Shown one piece after another: positions 43,986-55,540 of a stretch of DNA of 64,000 nucleotides. Every line of letters begins with the position of its first letter. The first letter of the stretch is position 1. The stretch is from Bryoerythrophyllum caledonicum (Eukaryota; Streptophyta; Bryopsida; Pottiales; Pottiaceae), in assembly GCA_963971425.1 (NCBI GenBank), contig OZ020523.1:16922867-16986866 (forward strand), in the 5' to 3' direction. The notes beneath the pieces are model-generated. The model had not been told where the DNA came from. It saw nothing but the letters and a program-made list of their open reading frames with translations, and did no database searches. A program made the position numbers and the translations under genes.

Positions 43986-44689
43986 TCTAAATCACTACGA
44001 TTTATAAAAAAAATCGTACATAGTGTACGAACTTGACTACTTTGTACAGTATCATAGTATGACGTTGTCATTTACTATGCAAAAAAACTCTTTTGAATCT
44101 TAATATGACTCCTTTCAAATGTAGAGGTTTCAAATTTTTTGAATAAAAAATAAATTAGAATTCAAGCACGGGAAGAAAAGAAGGCCTACTTATTAGAAAA
44201 AAAAGTATGGCAGACGTGACCACGGCTATAGGCTACTTTCTTAAATTAGTAAATTCTCCAAAATATGTCTCCAAAATATACAGTTTCACTAAAATTACCC
44301 AAATTTTCACATTTTTCCAGAAAGAATGACGTTTTTTTCTCCGATTTCGGAGATTTTTATGCTCACCGCTCACCGATCGTTGCTCACCGCTCACAAGATA
44401 GCGTCGCTAGTATTACATCTTACGTTACCTTAGTAAAATGAATTACAAGGAGGACTTATTCATGCATGCTCCGAGCTACAGCTTCAACATAGTCATGGAG
44501 ATCCTAGAGCTTGTCAATATTGCTACCAAAGAGTGAGAAAGGCAATGTTGTTGTACTTCTCCAAAAAATCTAAAATTTTAGATTGCTTCGACGTAGAGTT
44601 GCAAAGTCATAGATGTAGACATGAATACAATTCATGTATGTACTGAGTTTGTTATGAATAATTAAGTGGCATACTCAACATTGAATTTA

Positions 44690-44790
44690 GGTAATATCCA
44701 TGTAATGCCCATCTGATACCCATATAATTCTATGATGATATCCGTTTGATACCTCTACAATACCACCCTAATACCTTAGTTAAAACCGTT
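44690..44790. repeat. Degenerate 11-bp-period array (locus 4)
   Basis: About eight or nine units, minus strand, for example GGTATTAGGGT, GGTATTGTAGA and GGGCATTACAT. It lies in the tandem duplicate of locus 3. Confidence 0.55.
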
Positions 44791-45210
44791 AGTACCCATT
44801 TTGTCCAAATGACTACGATATCAATTAAGAATTAATTCAATCAATTCTAACCAATATAGTGAAATATATTAGCACGACACTCTCATTTGAAAATCAAGAA
44901 CTCTTCTTAGACTCCATATATGGCCCCATAAAAATGTAGATTATTCAAATTTTGAATATAAAAAAAGGGTTATAACCGAAGAACAAGAATAGAGGTAGGA
45001 GAATTTTTTTAAAAATTGACAACACAAATGTCCACCGCTATAAGACAACTTCTTAATTTAGTAATCTTTTCATAACTTGTCTTCAAAATTAGTAGTTGTT
45101 CCGAAATTTCACATTTGAAAAAAATTAACTGCCAATTTTTTTCAATTTTCTGAAAAAAATTATTCTCGTCGCTTGCCGCTCGCTGCTCTTTGCTCAGAAC
45201 ATAGCGTTGT

Positions 45211-47075
45211 TAACCGGAGATTTGGGTTTATTGTAGGGTCCCGGTAGTAATTTTTTGAAGTTACTGAAGTAGTTATGGGTAAAAAGTAGAACTATGGATG
45301 AATCTAGACAGTGGATGAAACTGTCCAGTCTGGACTTTAGATGAACTGACTGGACTTTGGATGAAACTGTCCGGATAGGGATGTCATCCATCCGGACATT
45401 TTCATCCATTGTGGAGGATTAGGGCTTGGAGGGGGTAGAGAGTCACCCCTTTGGACTTGGGGACTCTCTCTCTTTCTTTTGGGGGTTGGTCTCTCTTGGT
45501 ATGTTGCAACTAGAGTGTGTAGGTGTGATTAGAGAGCTAGGAAGTGGAGGTATCGTGTGAATCTGGAGTTGTAGTGAGTATGGAAGAGGTTTATGGAAGT
45601 TTGAGGAAGTAAAGCAAGACTTGGATACTATCTACTGTATGTTGGTCTTAGTATTGTGAATGTGTGAGTAGATCTGGTTGTTCAAAGAGCATTCGTGGTG
45701 AAACTTGGTTGTGGTTATTGTAGATCTGGCCTAAATACACTAGATCTGGTATGGATCTAGCTTGATTTGCTGAACCCTAATCGAATCTAGCGAGTTAGAG
45801 TTAGAAACAAGTCCGGATTGTTGTGGGTATAGTCTTAATTGTTGTAATCTAGTGTGAAAACTCCCGATCTGTGAGTTAAACCTAAGAAAAACAATAGAAA
45901 CAAAGTCCCAACTAACTTCGAATTCAGATCTAGATTCAGATCTAGGTTGAATTTGGAGTTATAGACCCAGTAAAAGTCATGTTCCGGACTTATATCTATT
46001 GTCCTAAAACATCAGTTTGATTGAGCACAGAGTAGATTGTCTTTCACTTGGACTTGAGGTGAAATCCCCCTTTAACAGTTGTTCTGTTGCAGATCATTCC
46101 AATGTTTTGTAATTGATAATTTGAGATCTTTAAAATAGTGAAACTCATTATACATAGCAACAAATGTTTTTCAATTTGAATAAATTAATAATTTATTCAT
46201 TATAAAGGTCATTCAAATAGTTGACAAAGAGAAAATATGTCATCAATGCCTGAAGGTTGAAAGCATTCTAAAAGTATCTCTACTTTGTTGATTAAAAATT
46301 GCGGAGATGAACTATTTGAGAATGTAACTGTAGGATCTTCTTTTAAACTTCTATGAGATGATGTGATAAAATTTGATGAATTTTTACCGTACGGATTGAA
46401 AGATGATTGTAGTCAAAGTGAAAAGATTTGTACTCCACGAGTACACTTGGTCCTTTAAGAGTTAAAATCCTTAAACGTCAGAAGGTATTAGTGGTGGCTA
46501 TAGTATTCTACATGTATGGTGTTGTATTTGGACATAATAAGGTTCATATTTTGAAATGACCTTCAATTGAAAATGCTAGTTGAAGAATATTCAATCCAAA
46601 GGTGTAAGTCTTGCTAAACTTTAATATAAAAAATTGTATTATATAGAGTAAAATATGTGCATGTATATACAGTTCGTAACTATCATTTACGAGTTGAGCA
46701 CATGTTATACATTGTAGAGATTCAAGTTGTTATGATTGGAGCCGTTGTTATGGAGAGTAATGATAGATTTGTATATGGTAGAGGCCACTTGAGATTTATG
46801 TCATCAGAGCATCCTCAATAGATGCCCTAAACCTGGGCGGTTGGGCCCTCAAGTGGTAATGAAGGGTTCTGTGGCAAGCCTAGAAAAATCATGAGTCACT
46901 TGAATGGAATCGCGCCTCAATCCCAACCTGTAATTGGGACTTATACAACTTACATTTTTGCAATTTTCATTAGAGAAGTTCCCCTTCCAGCCTTGTTTTT
47001 TGCAATAATCACTAAAGAAGTTGTCTTTGCAACGACGGTGAAGTTCTTGAACCACTATGTAGTCAACCGACGATT
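45211..47075. other. AT-rich region with repeat fragments
   Basis: At 45296-45412, the words GGATGAAACTGTCC and GGACATTTTCATCC repeat in direct and inverted form. At 46449-46465, GTCCTTTAAGAGTTAA looks like a right end of a TTAA element whose left end I could not find. At 46490-46690 lies a copy of the ~180-bp repeat that forms the arms of 29519-30191. No gene is seen. Confidence 0.4.
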
Positions 47076-47296
47076 GCTATCTTGTGAGCAGTACATGGTG
47101 AGCGGTGTGCATAAAACAATCAAATTTAGGGTTTAGGGTTAAGGGTTCAAGGTTTAGGATTTATATTTTAAGTTTTATGGTTTAGTAACACGTAAAACTT
47201 TCATTATTTTTTAAGAGAAGTAAAAAATAATTATTTTTCTCCTATTTTGTTTATACTCACCGCTCACCACTCATTGTTCACCGCTCACAAGATAGC
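47076..47296. mobile_element. MITE of 221 bp with GCTATCTTGTGAGC ends
   Basis: The 14-base ends GCTATCTTGTGAGC are perfect inverted copies, followed on both sides by GGTGAGCGGTG-type text. These are the same termini as those of the putative large element at 30526-44405, so this may be an internally deleted derivative of it. Confidence 0.65.
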
Positions 47297-49219
47297 ATGG
47301 CTCCCTTCAAAAGCGCTGGCCAAAAATAAGGGGTCCTCACTAATAGCAAACCTCCATTTGGAGTTGAATGGGTGGGTTGGATACACCCCAATTTTATAGC
47401 TATTGTTCACCAGATTTGGTTGGTTATGGAAGGGATTATTGTAGTACTCCATACCAACACCAGCTTGAAGTATTTCTTTCCCTGTGGAATCAGATTGTTG
47501 CCCTTTTTAATCATTACACTTTTTTTTAATTTTTTGATTATTAAAAATGGCTCTAAATATCTATAAGGAGCTCAAAGAAAAGAAAGGTAGCTACATTTTT
47601 GGTACAACATGCAAATTCTTTTTATTTTCTCAAAGGGTGCTAAAACGAGTTTCAACTCAATGAATTAAACCCTTTAATGCCTAAGTGGACCATGAGGTCT
47701 GAGAAAATCTACGAGCATAATAGATCATGCAAAACACCATCTACACAAAGGTACATTTCATCACAACCTTACTTGACATTGTAGTTTGCCAATGCCTACA
47801 TCATGGAGATGGTTATAAAGTTGTCGCCAAGACCGACGTGCAATTTGAAGACCGCAACAACAACGGCCAATTATGGGAAAAATTACGTCACCGAGAGCAC
47901 AAAATTGACCCTCTCAAGGCTTCATAGGCCTTAAAGACCACCAAACTCTTCTAGACTTGAGGAGTGACCACCAAGCTCCTTCATATCTAATAGACATCAA
48001 GAGTAAATAAATAGAAAATTGTCAAACCAAAGCTTTGTAACACCTCTTCTAGTAGACAATATTAGATAATAAATAGTGATAAACTTTCTTATTTTATGTG
48101 GAAAAGAAAAATTGTTTCTAATTCCCTACTCAACAAGGTGTGAAAACTAGATGGAGTGGACTAAAATTTCTAAGTAGGAAATGACCTTCAAATTGCAAAG
48201 TGGTTGGAAGTTTAGGTGTGAGTTTGATTATGCATTAAAATATAGTAATTGTTGGATCTCAAATGGTAAAATACACAATATTTAAGGCACTGTCAACATC
48301 TATAGTCGCGGATAAAATCTGTAGACTTTTATATGCAACTCACAACCATACTCCTGGCTCTTTTTATCAATTTCTCCACTATAAACAATATCTCTTAGGA
48401 GTTATTTGTGAGGTCGCGCAAAGATATCAAAAGTTTTAACATCTCTGCATAGTTTTAATCACTGATATTAGCTCTAAATTTTTACAACTATTCATACACT
48501 AAAAAAAAATGGTGTTAAAACATAGTATTTGTGAAAACGTTACATGATATATGAAAATTTCTTGAATTATGTTTCAAAATATTAACAATGTCAACTTGAA
48601 AATCACAACCAATGTGCATAATGGTGGTAAAAAAAGAAGCTCGTAATATTGTTCACATCTCCCACTTAGGATGGAGACATCTAAGGGCCAATGTATCAAT
48701 ACCATATTTCTAACCATATCACATCATACATGCAAATGTGACATTTCAAGAATATCGTATTCTAAAATTCATAGTATACCATGAAATCTCCTTGCTTGTC
48801 AAAGGCAACTAAAACTTCCTTCTAACTTGAATAAAAATGAGTAGTATTAAAACTCAAGAAGCAGTAGCTTCTTGAAACTTATGGTGCCTTCATAAATAAC
48901 TCTAGTGCCTCAAGAGAGTCTTTTTGGGAGCTCTAGACGAGTCTTGGAATGCAAATCAACCCAAAAAAAACGTCATAACCAGCCCTTGGTGGCCACAATA
49001 TTCTACATGTATAATGTTGTATCTATAAATGATAAGGTTCAAATACTAAAATGACCTCTAGTGAAAGATGTTAGTTGAGAATCTTCAATCCAAAGGTGTA
49101 AATCTTGCTAAACTTTAATACATCTTTTCGTATAATTCTACATAATAAAATACTTGCATGTACAGTGGGGTGACACCCAAATTGGCACCTTGTGCAATTC
49201 CAGGGATAGTGCCCACACT
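47297..49219. other. AT-rich region without gene
   Basis: At about 47665 a single TTAA-element-like end (TTAAACCCTTTAATGCC) has no visible partner. At 48990-49165 lies another copy of the ~180-bp dispersed repeat (shared words ATTCTACATGTAT, CTTGCTAAACTTTAATA). The short frames have no motifs. Confidence 0.4.
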
Positions 49220-49745
49220 GCTGCCAACTTTGACACCCTCCCGAGCGCTGTAAAATTGTTATTTATACATGAAATTTTAGACACAAAATCACTGTTATGT
49301 TGACAACATGTGTACCAAATTTCAAAGCTAGAAGATTGATACAAAAAAAGATATTCAAGATTTACTAACAAGGGGTAGCTGTAAGAAATGTTTCGCAGCT
49401 GCCAACTTTGACACCCTCCCAAGGATTGAAGAAAACTTTTTTTCACATGAAATTTTTGGAATAGAAACATCTTTATGTTGTTTACGCATGTGAAAAAATT
49501 CAAGTCCAAAAGACCCACAAAAAAAATGATATTCCAAATCTACCAACACGTGTAGTTGTGAGAAACAAAGGGGAGAATCGTTTCACAACTTCCAACTTTG
49601 ACAGCCTCCCTAGGGCTGAGAATCTGTTATTTCAATATGAAATTTTTGTCACATGATCTTTATGATGTTGATCACATTATGAAAATTTTCAAGGCCAAAA
49701 GATACACAAAAAAATAGTTATTATAAATCTATCAACGTGTGTAAT
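49220..49745. repeat. Array of about 3 direct units of about 180-190 bp (locus A)
   Basis: Units start near 49220, 49398 and 49588 with CTGCCAACTTTGACACCCTCCC or a variant. They go on through CATGAAATTTT, ATCTTTATGTTG and GATATTCAAGAT-type words. The same unit recurs at 58866-59500. It has no coding potential. Confidence 0.7.
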
Positions 49746-50283
49746 GACAATAACCAATTCAAGGACATGGTGAAAATATTGAAATATCTTTGACACCTCA
49801 TGCTTCCTCATTGAACTTATCCATTTGACACAATGCCTAATCATAAATGCATCTAAGAAAAATCAAAAACATCCAAATGTAGAAGTGTGGAGTTGTCACA
49901 TCAAGAAGAAACCACTTGCATCATACACACATGACGAAGTTTCCCCCTCTAAATATCAATTGAGCACTATTATGTAAACATAAGGGAATGTTGCATGTGA
50001 CTTGTGATCATTGGATGTTGGAGTAATGGTGAGAGCAGAGAGAAAGAATGTGTTATGTGTGAGACATGGAGTGATGTGTTGTATGAGTAATTTAGTTATG
50101 CTTGCTTATGCATGTTGAGTGATGTGTATGTGGTTTTTCTTACTAGGCTGAATGATGTGAATGTGGTTATGTCTAATGGACTAAATGTTGTGATTGAGTG
50201 GCTGATTCTGTATAAAATTATATGTTGTTAATGAGAGTTTAAGGTTCTGTTAGCCTAGTAAAAGAAAGTTCAACATATTTTAG
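49746..50283. other. Upstream of the Tc1 fragment, nothing recognised
   Basis: AT-rich text with loosely repeated GTGATGTG-type words around 50040-50170. No clear inverted terminus of the Tc1 element was found. Confidence 0.35.
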
Positions 50284-50760
50284 ATGGCAATTTCCGATGA
50301 AATTCGTGGACGTATTATAGGTATGAGTGAGGGAGGGAGTACTCAAGTTCAAATTGCAGCCACTATCAAAGTTTTCGTTAGAACAGTTAAGAGGTTGGTG
50401 AAAAAATTTAGAGAAAATGGAACTTACAAGCACGAACCTTGTGGTGGAAGTCACACTACAAAACTTAGTGATAGAGATGTGCGTAGTATTTTGCGTTCCT
50501 CAAAAAATAACCGTTGCGCGTCAGTATCAGAGATTGTTAGTGTATGCCCTACTCCAGTGTGTGGACGTACCATTCAAAGGCTCTTACATAGAAGTGACAT
50601 TTTCAGTCGAATTGCAGTCAAAAAACCTTTTTTGACACCTCGTTACATGTATCAAAGGCTGATTTCTGCTCAGAAGTACCGTGGATGGAGCGCAGAAGAT
50701 TGGGAGCGTATTATTTGGACAGATGAATCTACCTTTGAAATTGGGAAGAATTCGAAATGA
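50284..50760 (+). pseudogene. Truncated Tc1-type transposase
   Basis: The frame gives 158 residues, about half of a Tc1 transposase (usually about 340). Residues 1-110 form the paired-like helix-turn-helix DNA-binding part (MAISDEIRGRIIGMSEGGST, then TVKRLVKKFRENGTY, TTKLSDRDVRSILRS). Then comes the start of the DDE domain with its first Asp (RGWSAEDWERIIWTDESTFE). A TGA follows at GKNSK and no second or third catalytic residue can be read downstream. The text stays clean up to the break, so the truncation may be recent. Tc1 proper, as opposed to plant mariner-like elements, is unusual in plants. An origin outside plants, for example from a fungus, is an inference from memory of family style. 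Confidence 0.8.
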
Positions 50761-51492
50761 AACATATAACAAGCCATGAATACTTATACTGATTTAATGG
50801 AAGATCCTCAAGGCTTGCTCAAGACGCGATTCTTGAGAGATAAAATTACGGCGCTCATGCTCGAGCTCATAATCACAAGTAGCCATGCAGAAGTGCATTT
50901 CCAGAGAACATTCTCTCCAGCAAATTAATTGGCCAACATGGCGGTCGCTCAAGCGCCTCTGAACAAGGTGCTCAGATAGAATATCATTTTCATAGCTTCA
51001 TGCACACACATCCTGAGGCCGACTGGTAAATAGAAGTGTGGTAAGTACTAATTACTTGTCTTAATCACAGCCTGATTGAGCGTCGTATTTTGCATGGCAT
51101 CCTCCCTCCACGTCTAGGTTTGATGAGAGGCCGGCCAACGTCTTATTCAGATCTGCTCATGTGATACTTGGGCTACACACCGCATCATACTCGGGTGATA
51201 CTCAGGTCGGGTTGTGGGTTGAAGGTTTATATATGCGTAATGCTTTATCATATGCACCTGGGAATTAGCACTCATCAATCGTGCCCTCTGATTCATGATA
51301 CTTGGGAATAGGTTGGCGGTTTTTGTACATATTTTGTCCCCCAGAAGAACAGTACAACTGGTGAATACCACCAATTTTGAAGTAGTACAGGGGATTCTTT
51401 AGTGTATATAAGGTTGGCTGCTGTAAAACCACCATTGAACCATACTACCCTACACCAGGGTCACTTTTGTACATCACTGATTTATAGTGGAG
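50761..51492. other. Downstream of the Tc1 fragment, nothing recognised
   Basis: Mixed text with short frames (51147-51374 minus) lacking motifs. It could hold unreadable Tc1 remains. Confidence 0.35.
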
Positions 51493-51792
51493 AATAGAGT
51501 TTTCTTGGTTGCCCTATGTGTCACTTGGCGCTCTTATGTTAGTAACTAGGACCACATGGAAACAATGACTTGATTTGCGGAAGGTGCGGGGGGCTACTGG
51601 TCAACTCTTTGAGAACTTAGGGTACTATGGGGGAGCTTTAGTGTGCATTGGGTAGGGCCTAAGAGCATTGGTTGCCATGCATTTTCATTGGTGCAAAGAA
51701 AGGGAGCATGAAATTCCTCATTTTGTATTTAAATCTCACCCTGCCTTTTTCATTTTTTCCCTTTTTAGGAAGGGCTTTCAGGAAAACTCTAT
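51493..51792. mobile_element. MITE with AGAGTTTTCCT ends (copy 2, reversed)
   Basis: The left end AGAGTTTTCTTGG and the reverse-complemented right end AGAGTTTTCCTGAAAG match. The interior is the reverse of 13565-13902 (shared words GTTAGTAAC and CATTGGTGCAAAG). Confidence 0.55.
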
Positions 51793-52236
51793 TGTACAGT
51801 ACTGTACATACGGCTCCCGACTGACGTTGAAGGGAGATGAAATAGATTAGATGTTGTAGACAGAAGCCGAAAACGGAACCAAACAATGAAAACAAGAGAT
51901 TCCTGAACAAACGTTAATGTAAAATCTCAATCAGCAAACATAATTTCACCACCAGCAGTCTACACATATCACACACGTGACATGAAGAATGGCATCAGAG
52001 AAAATTGCCAATTACCAACTCGCTCAGGAAATAGTCCTGCCTCTTATAATGTCCTAGTTTCACCTGGAAACTTCAGTGGAATGTTAGTGATAATTACAAA
52101 TAACATTTCGTTATCGAGTCTTCAAATCTATCTCCAGGAACGCATTCCCATCATTCTCCGGCAAATTCCTCAGACTGGCCCAGGGATGGATCATTCACAG
52201 AAGCAACCTTCACATGAGTAAGCGAGTCTGATAACT
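51793..52236. other. 3' flank of cytokinin dehydrogenase B
   Basis: This includes the 3' UTR on the minus strand. No other feature is seen. Confidence 0.4.
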
Positions 52237-55200
52237 TTAAATTGGTGATCCACCACAGAAACTTCTCGTCGACTGTAAGAAGCTGGCGCTGTTGCGGCCG
52301 CGAGCGAAGATGTTGAGGCCCGGGGAGAGAATGGCGCACGGGTCGAACAGCTGCTTGTTGTGGACGAACCGGTCCCATTTGGATCCGAAGTGGGGCGTCC
52401 ACTTGCTGCGGTCTGCGTAGTGAGGCAAGTACTGCTTGCAGTGCAGAGACTCGCAAATGCGCAGCACGCTCTCGTTATACTCCAACATCTCCGTCAGCGT
52501 TGGGCCTCCCGCGGGTAACTTGTTCCGCAGAAACGCCACAATGTAGAAGATCTCCTCTTGGCCCTCGGGTACCGCCACTGAGAGCCGCTTGTCCCACCTG
52601 ATGTCAACCACAATCTCTCAATGTTCAGAATCCATTCTCAATCTGAACCACTGGCTATAGTCGTTGGAGTTATTTGTAAATTAAAATAGTTTGCATTTGA
52701 TTTACTAGACTTTAACAGCGGCAAATCATATTTATGGTACCTCATGTAAACTCTTTTTCCAGTCTCGAAGATAGTTAAACTAGTTCAGTTTATGTTTAGC
52801 GATCACCAAGTTCTTCTAATTGGAAGACCACGAAGCTCTTTTAATAATTTAAAAGAATTTTCTCGAAAGTCCTTTTCAGAGAGGATAGAGTGAGATTTGA
52901 ATGTGGATAGAAAGAAAGCATGAAGAATTCCATGCTTCCTTTCTTTGCACCAATGAAATGCTTGAGCAGTTATGGCAATCAATGCTCTTGGGCAAGCTAA
53001 TGCTCCTCAACACTTGCAAGTTCCTAGAGAGTTCCTAAAGAGTGGCTTGGCCAATCAATGCTCTTCATGCAAGAAAATGCTCCTCCATAGTACCCCAAGT
53101 TCCTAGAGAGTTCCAAAGAGTGGACCAGTGATTCCCCAACACCTTTCCCAACCCAAGTCACCTTGTCCATGTGGTCCTGGTTACTAACATGAGACCATAA
53201 AGTAGGGAGAGTAGTGAGAATGACAAATGAATAAAACGAGGGGTACCTTGTCGAAATTTTAGGTGTCTAAATTCTGTGTTGACCACAATTATGTGTGTAA
53301 AATTTAAGAAGAGTTGAGATTTTAGAGGTTATCCGAGGAGATGATCACAGAAGCTTGGACTTACTTTGATTTGTTCATAGGGTAGACAAGAATGGGGCCG
53401 CTGAACTCTTGAGTGGCAATGGGCTTGAACACAAGCGCGTCAAAACGCTCAATGGAAGACGCAGGCACGAAGATGTTGAGCCAGGGATGCGGAATCTCCC
53501 ACAATCCGTGCTCTCGCAGCTCCATCTCCACCTCATGCACTCTGTCCAGGAACTTGAAGTAAGTCGTGTCCTTCTCAAACAGCAACCCGCGGTGGAATCT
53601 CAATGGCGCCAACATGCCCTCCACCACCTGAATAACACTCAACAAAACAATAATCAACCAATCATGTCTGCAAGACTCAAACTCAGTAGGAGGCTACATT
53701 GGCGGTTCCCACATGAAATTTTTCTGTAGTCCACCTCCATCTACATAATACATAGAACGTACTTAATGTTATGAAAAATTTGCATACTTGAATTGCACTT
53801 AGAAGTTGCATCTTGAAATTTTCGGACGAAAGTCCGAAACGCACCGAGCTTTTCGCTTCCTTTTAAAGCTTTGGCAGTTTTGAAAGTCCTCTCTTAACGG
53901 AATGTACAATGCATTTCAAGACTCTAAAACTCATCTTCGCAAGCATGATGAACTTCCAACTTGAACATCTCCACACCGCCAATTAAAAACAAAGATAGGC
54001 AACCTTTAGACTAGATTTCTAGACCCACATTAGATGTGAGGATGCGAAACTGGAATCATGGCCTGTAAATCTAGACAGCAGCCACGTAAGTGAGATTTCA
54101 TCATATCCTCAACTGTGTGCACAGTCAGTTGATAGCCCTCAACCAACCAAATTGAATGAGATTATCCGCGAGATCAGTACTAATAGATACACCAACCGGG
54201 TGTACGGGACCCGGCGCAATGGCGAGAGAGGCGACGAAATCATTGGCATGCATGAGACAGTATGGCCGTCGCAATCACGGCGCAGGCAGAGCACAATGAT
54301 CATGGTCGCATGCAGTACTGCATTGAATGCGGGCCCGAGAGAACTGACCTGATCAAGTGTGGGAAGCGCCGCGGCGGAGTACGCCTTGGTAACCTCCAGG
54401 CAGTACATGACGGAGCTCGCGGTGGCGGGGATCATGGCCGCCGAGATGTCGCTGCGGGCGAACGGCACCGAGCCCCACCCGTTGATGGGGTTGGCGTCAT
54501 TCATCACCACGAAGCCCTCCACGAAGTCAAACGGCTGGCTCGCGCCGATGAGCGCCTCCTGGTCCGCCTTGAACGTGACGAAGTCGGTGTACAGCACGCG
54601 CATCCAGCGGACGCGCTGGGGCGCCGTCTCCAGCACGATGCGGGCCTTGGCGATGATGCCAAACTGGCCGAGCCCACCCAGCACCGCGAAGAAAAGCTCG
54701 GAGTTCTCGCCCTCCGAGCATTCCACGACCTCACCCTTTCCGGTGACCACCTCGAGGTGCATGACGTTGCTGACTTCGGGTCCATGGCGGAATGACTGCC
54801 CGCTCACACCGCCGTTTGACAAGGTGCCGCCTACGGTGAGGTAGAGGTAGTCCGTCCACGACCGCGGCGCCAGCCCGTATTCCAGCGACGCCTTCAGCAC
54901 GTCCACCCACATCTCCCCACCCATTGCCTCCACGAACGGCACGCCGCCGGAGGCCGCGTCGCCCAGCGGCGCCACCTTGATCCCCTTCAAACTCGTCATC
55001 TCGATCACAATCCCATTCCGCGCCTGCCATCACACAACATGTCCCAAACACCAACAATTCAGGTCGTTCCGCATAATTCTCAACATAAACCGATGTCCCA
55101 TCATGATATGCATCGTGATTCTACCTGTGACTGGCCCGAGATAGAGCTCCCGAGCCCGCGCGCAGCCACCGTGAGCTCGGACTCGGACCTGGCGACGGCC

Positions 55201-55463
55201 GCCACGACCGTCGCGATGTCGTCCACCGAGGTCGGGTGCACGACGCCCGACGGCGGAAGATGGCTTCGGAGCTGGCCCCAGTCGCTTGCGGCGGCGCTCG
55301 TGTTGTCGAACGTGAGCAAGCCCTGCAGCGAGAGCGACTCGAGGTACACACGATCCATCGCAGAGATCGCACAACTTCCATAACAATTCAGAAACAGCGC
55401 GTGGATGCACCCAATCAATACCACCACCATGAGTACGCCGTCGACTCTCGTTCGAAATTCCAT
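52237..55463 (-). CDS. CKX: Cytokinin dehydrogenase homologue, copy B (4 exons)
   Basis: Minus-strand exons 55463-55125, 55023-54349, 53627-53365 and 52597-52237 join in frame to 1638 nt, about 545 residues. All introns are GT-AG. A hydrophobic N-terminus (about residues 10-35) suggests secretion. Family text is well kept: WTDYLYLTVGGTLS, GLGQFGIIAKARIVLE, GLWEIPHPWLNIFVPAS, GPILVYPMNKSKWDKR, KQYLPHYAD and FDPCAILSPGLNIF. The substrate-site Asp (WTDYL) is present. As in copy A, the FAD-linking Gly-His-Ser is missing: the stretch reads GLGSS instead of GHGHS. Its C-terminal tail is longer than copy A's. It has an intron at 54348-53628 that copy A lacks. The two genes converge on the window centre from opposite strands, so they are inverted duplicates about 35 kb apart. 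Confidence 0.87.
52860..53235. mobile_element. MITE-like copy 3 of the AGAGTTTTCCT family, in intron 3 of copy B
   Basis: Shared words with 13565-13902 include CACCAATGAAATGCTT, CAATCAATGCTCTTGGG, CCTTTCCCAA and GTCCTGGTTACTAACAT. The left end AGAATTTTCTCGAAAG is worn. It lies wholly within the intron between exons 3 and 4 of cytokinin dehydrogenase B. An internal duplication of the CAATGCTCTT segment makes it longer than copy 1. Confidence 0.5.
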
Positions 55464-55533
55464 CCCTCTAGTTTAAATTGCGTGATGTCAAAGCTGGCTA
55501 AGTTGTCTTTAAATCGAGCCACAGAGCGCCCTC

Positions 55534-55540
55534 TTATAAC
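55534..55540 (-). promoter_or_regulatory. TATA-like box of cytokinin dehydrogenase B
   Basis: On the minus strand GTTATAAG lies about 72 bases upstream of the ATG at 55463. This is a plausible but tight spacing for a TATA box with a short 5' UTR. Confidence 0.35.

Larger units (their letters stand above)
30526..44405. mobile_element. Putative composite Mutator-like element bounded by similar inverted ends
   Basis: The left edge reads GCTATCTTGCGAGTGG and the right edge, reverse complemented, reads GCTATCTTGTGAGCGG; both continue with GAGCGGTGAGC-type text. Reading inward, both sides share weakly alignable A/T-rich text and an 11-bp-period array (30865-30955 and 43885-43985). Between them lie a SWIM-type transposase remnant, a ParB-methyltransferase-like gene, another decayed gene and a CACTA-like insertion. 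Long inverted ends and a SWIM transposase fit a Mutator-like element. No 9-bp target duplication could be seen, so the boundaries are a hypothesis. Similar ends at 45207 and on a small element at 47076-47296 show that this terminus is a repeated family. Confidence 0.35.
43503..45210 (+). repeat. Tandem duplication of the transposase 3' end and element terminus
   Basis: Copy 1 (43503-44405) and copy 2 (about 44450-45210) both start with coding text for DLFMHAPSYSFN. Each then holds an 11-bp-period array (43885-43985 and 44690-44790) and ends with GCTCACCGCTCACAAGATAGC or a worn form, CTTTGCTCAGAACATAGC. The spacing is about 945 bases. Copy 2 stops with TGA soon after the shared codons. Confidence 0.6.

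Noticed and set aside
45420..46100. Considered as a possible LTR or TRIM element
   Set aside because: No direct terminal repeat, primer-binding site or polypurine tract was found.
54262..54844. Plus-strand frames over copy B exon 2
   Set aside because: They are antisense shadows of the same kind.
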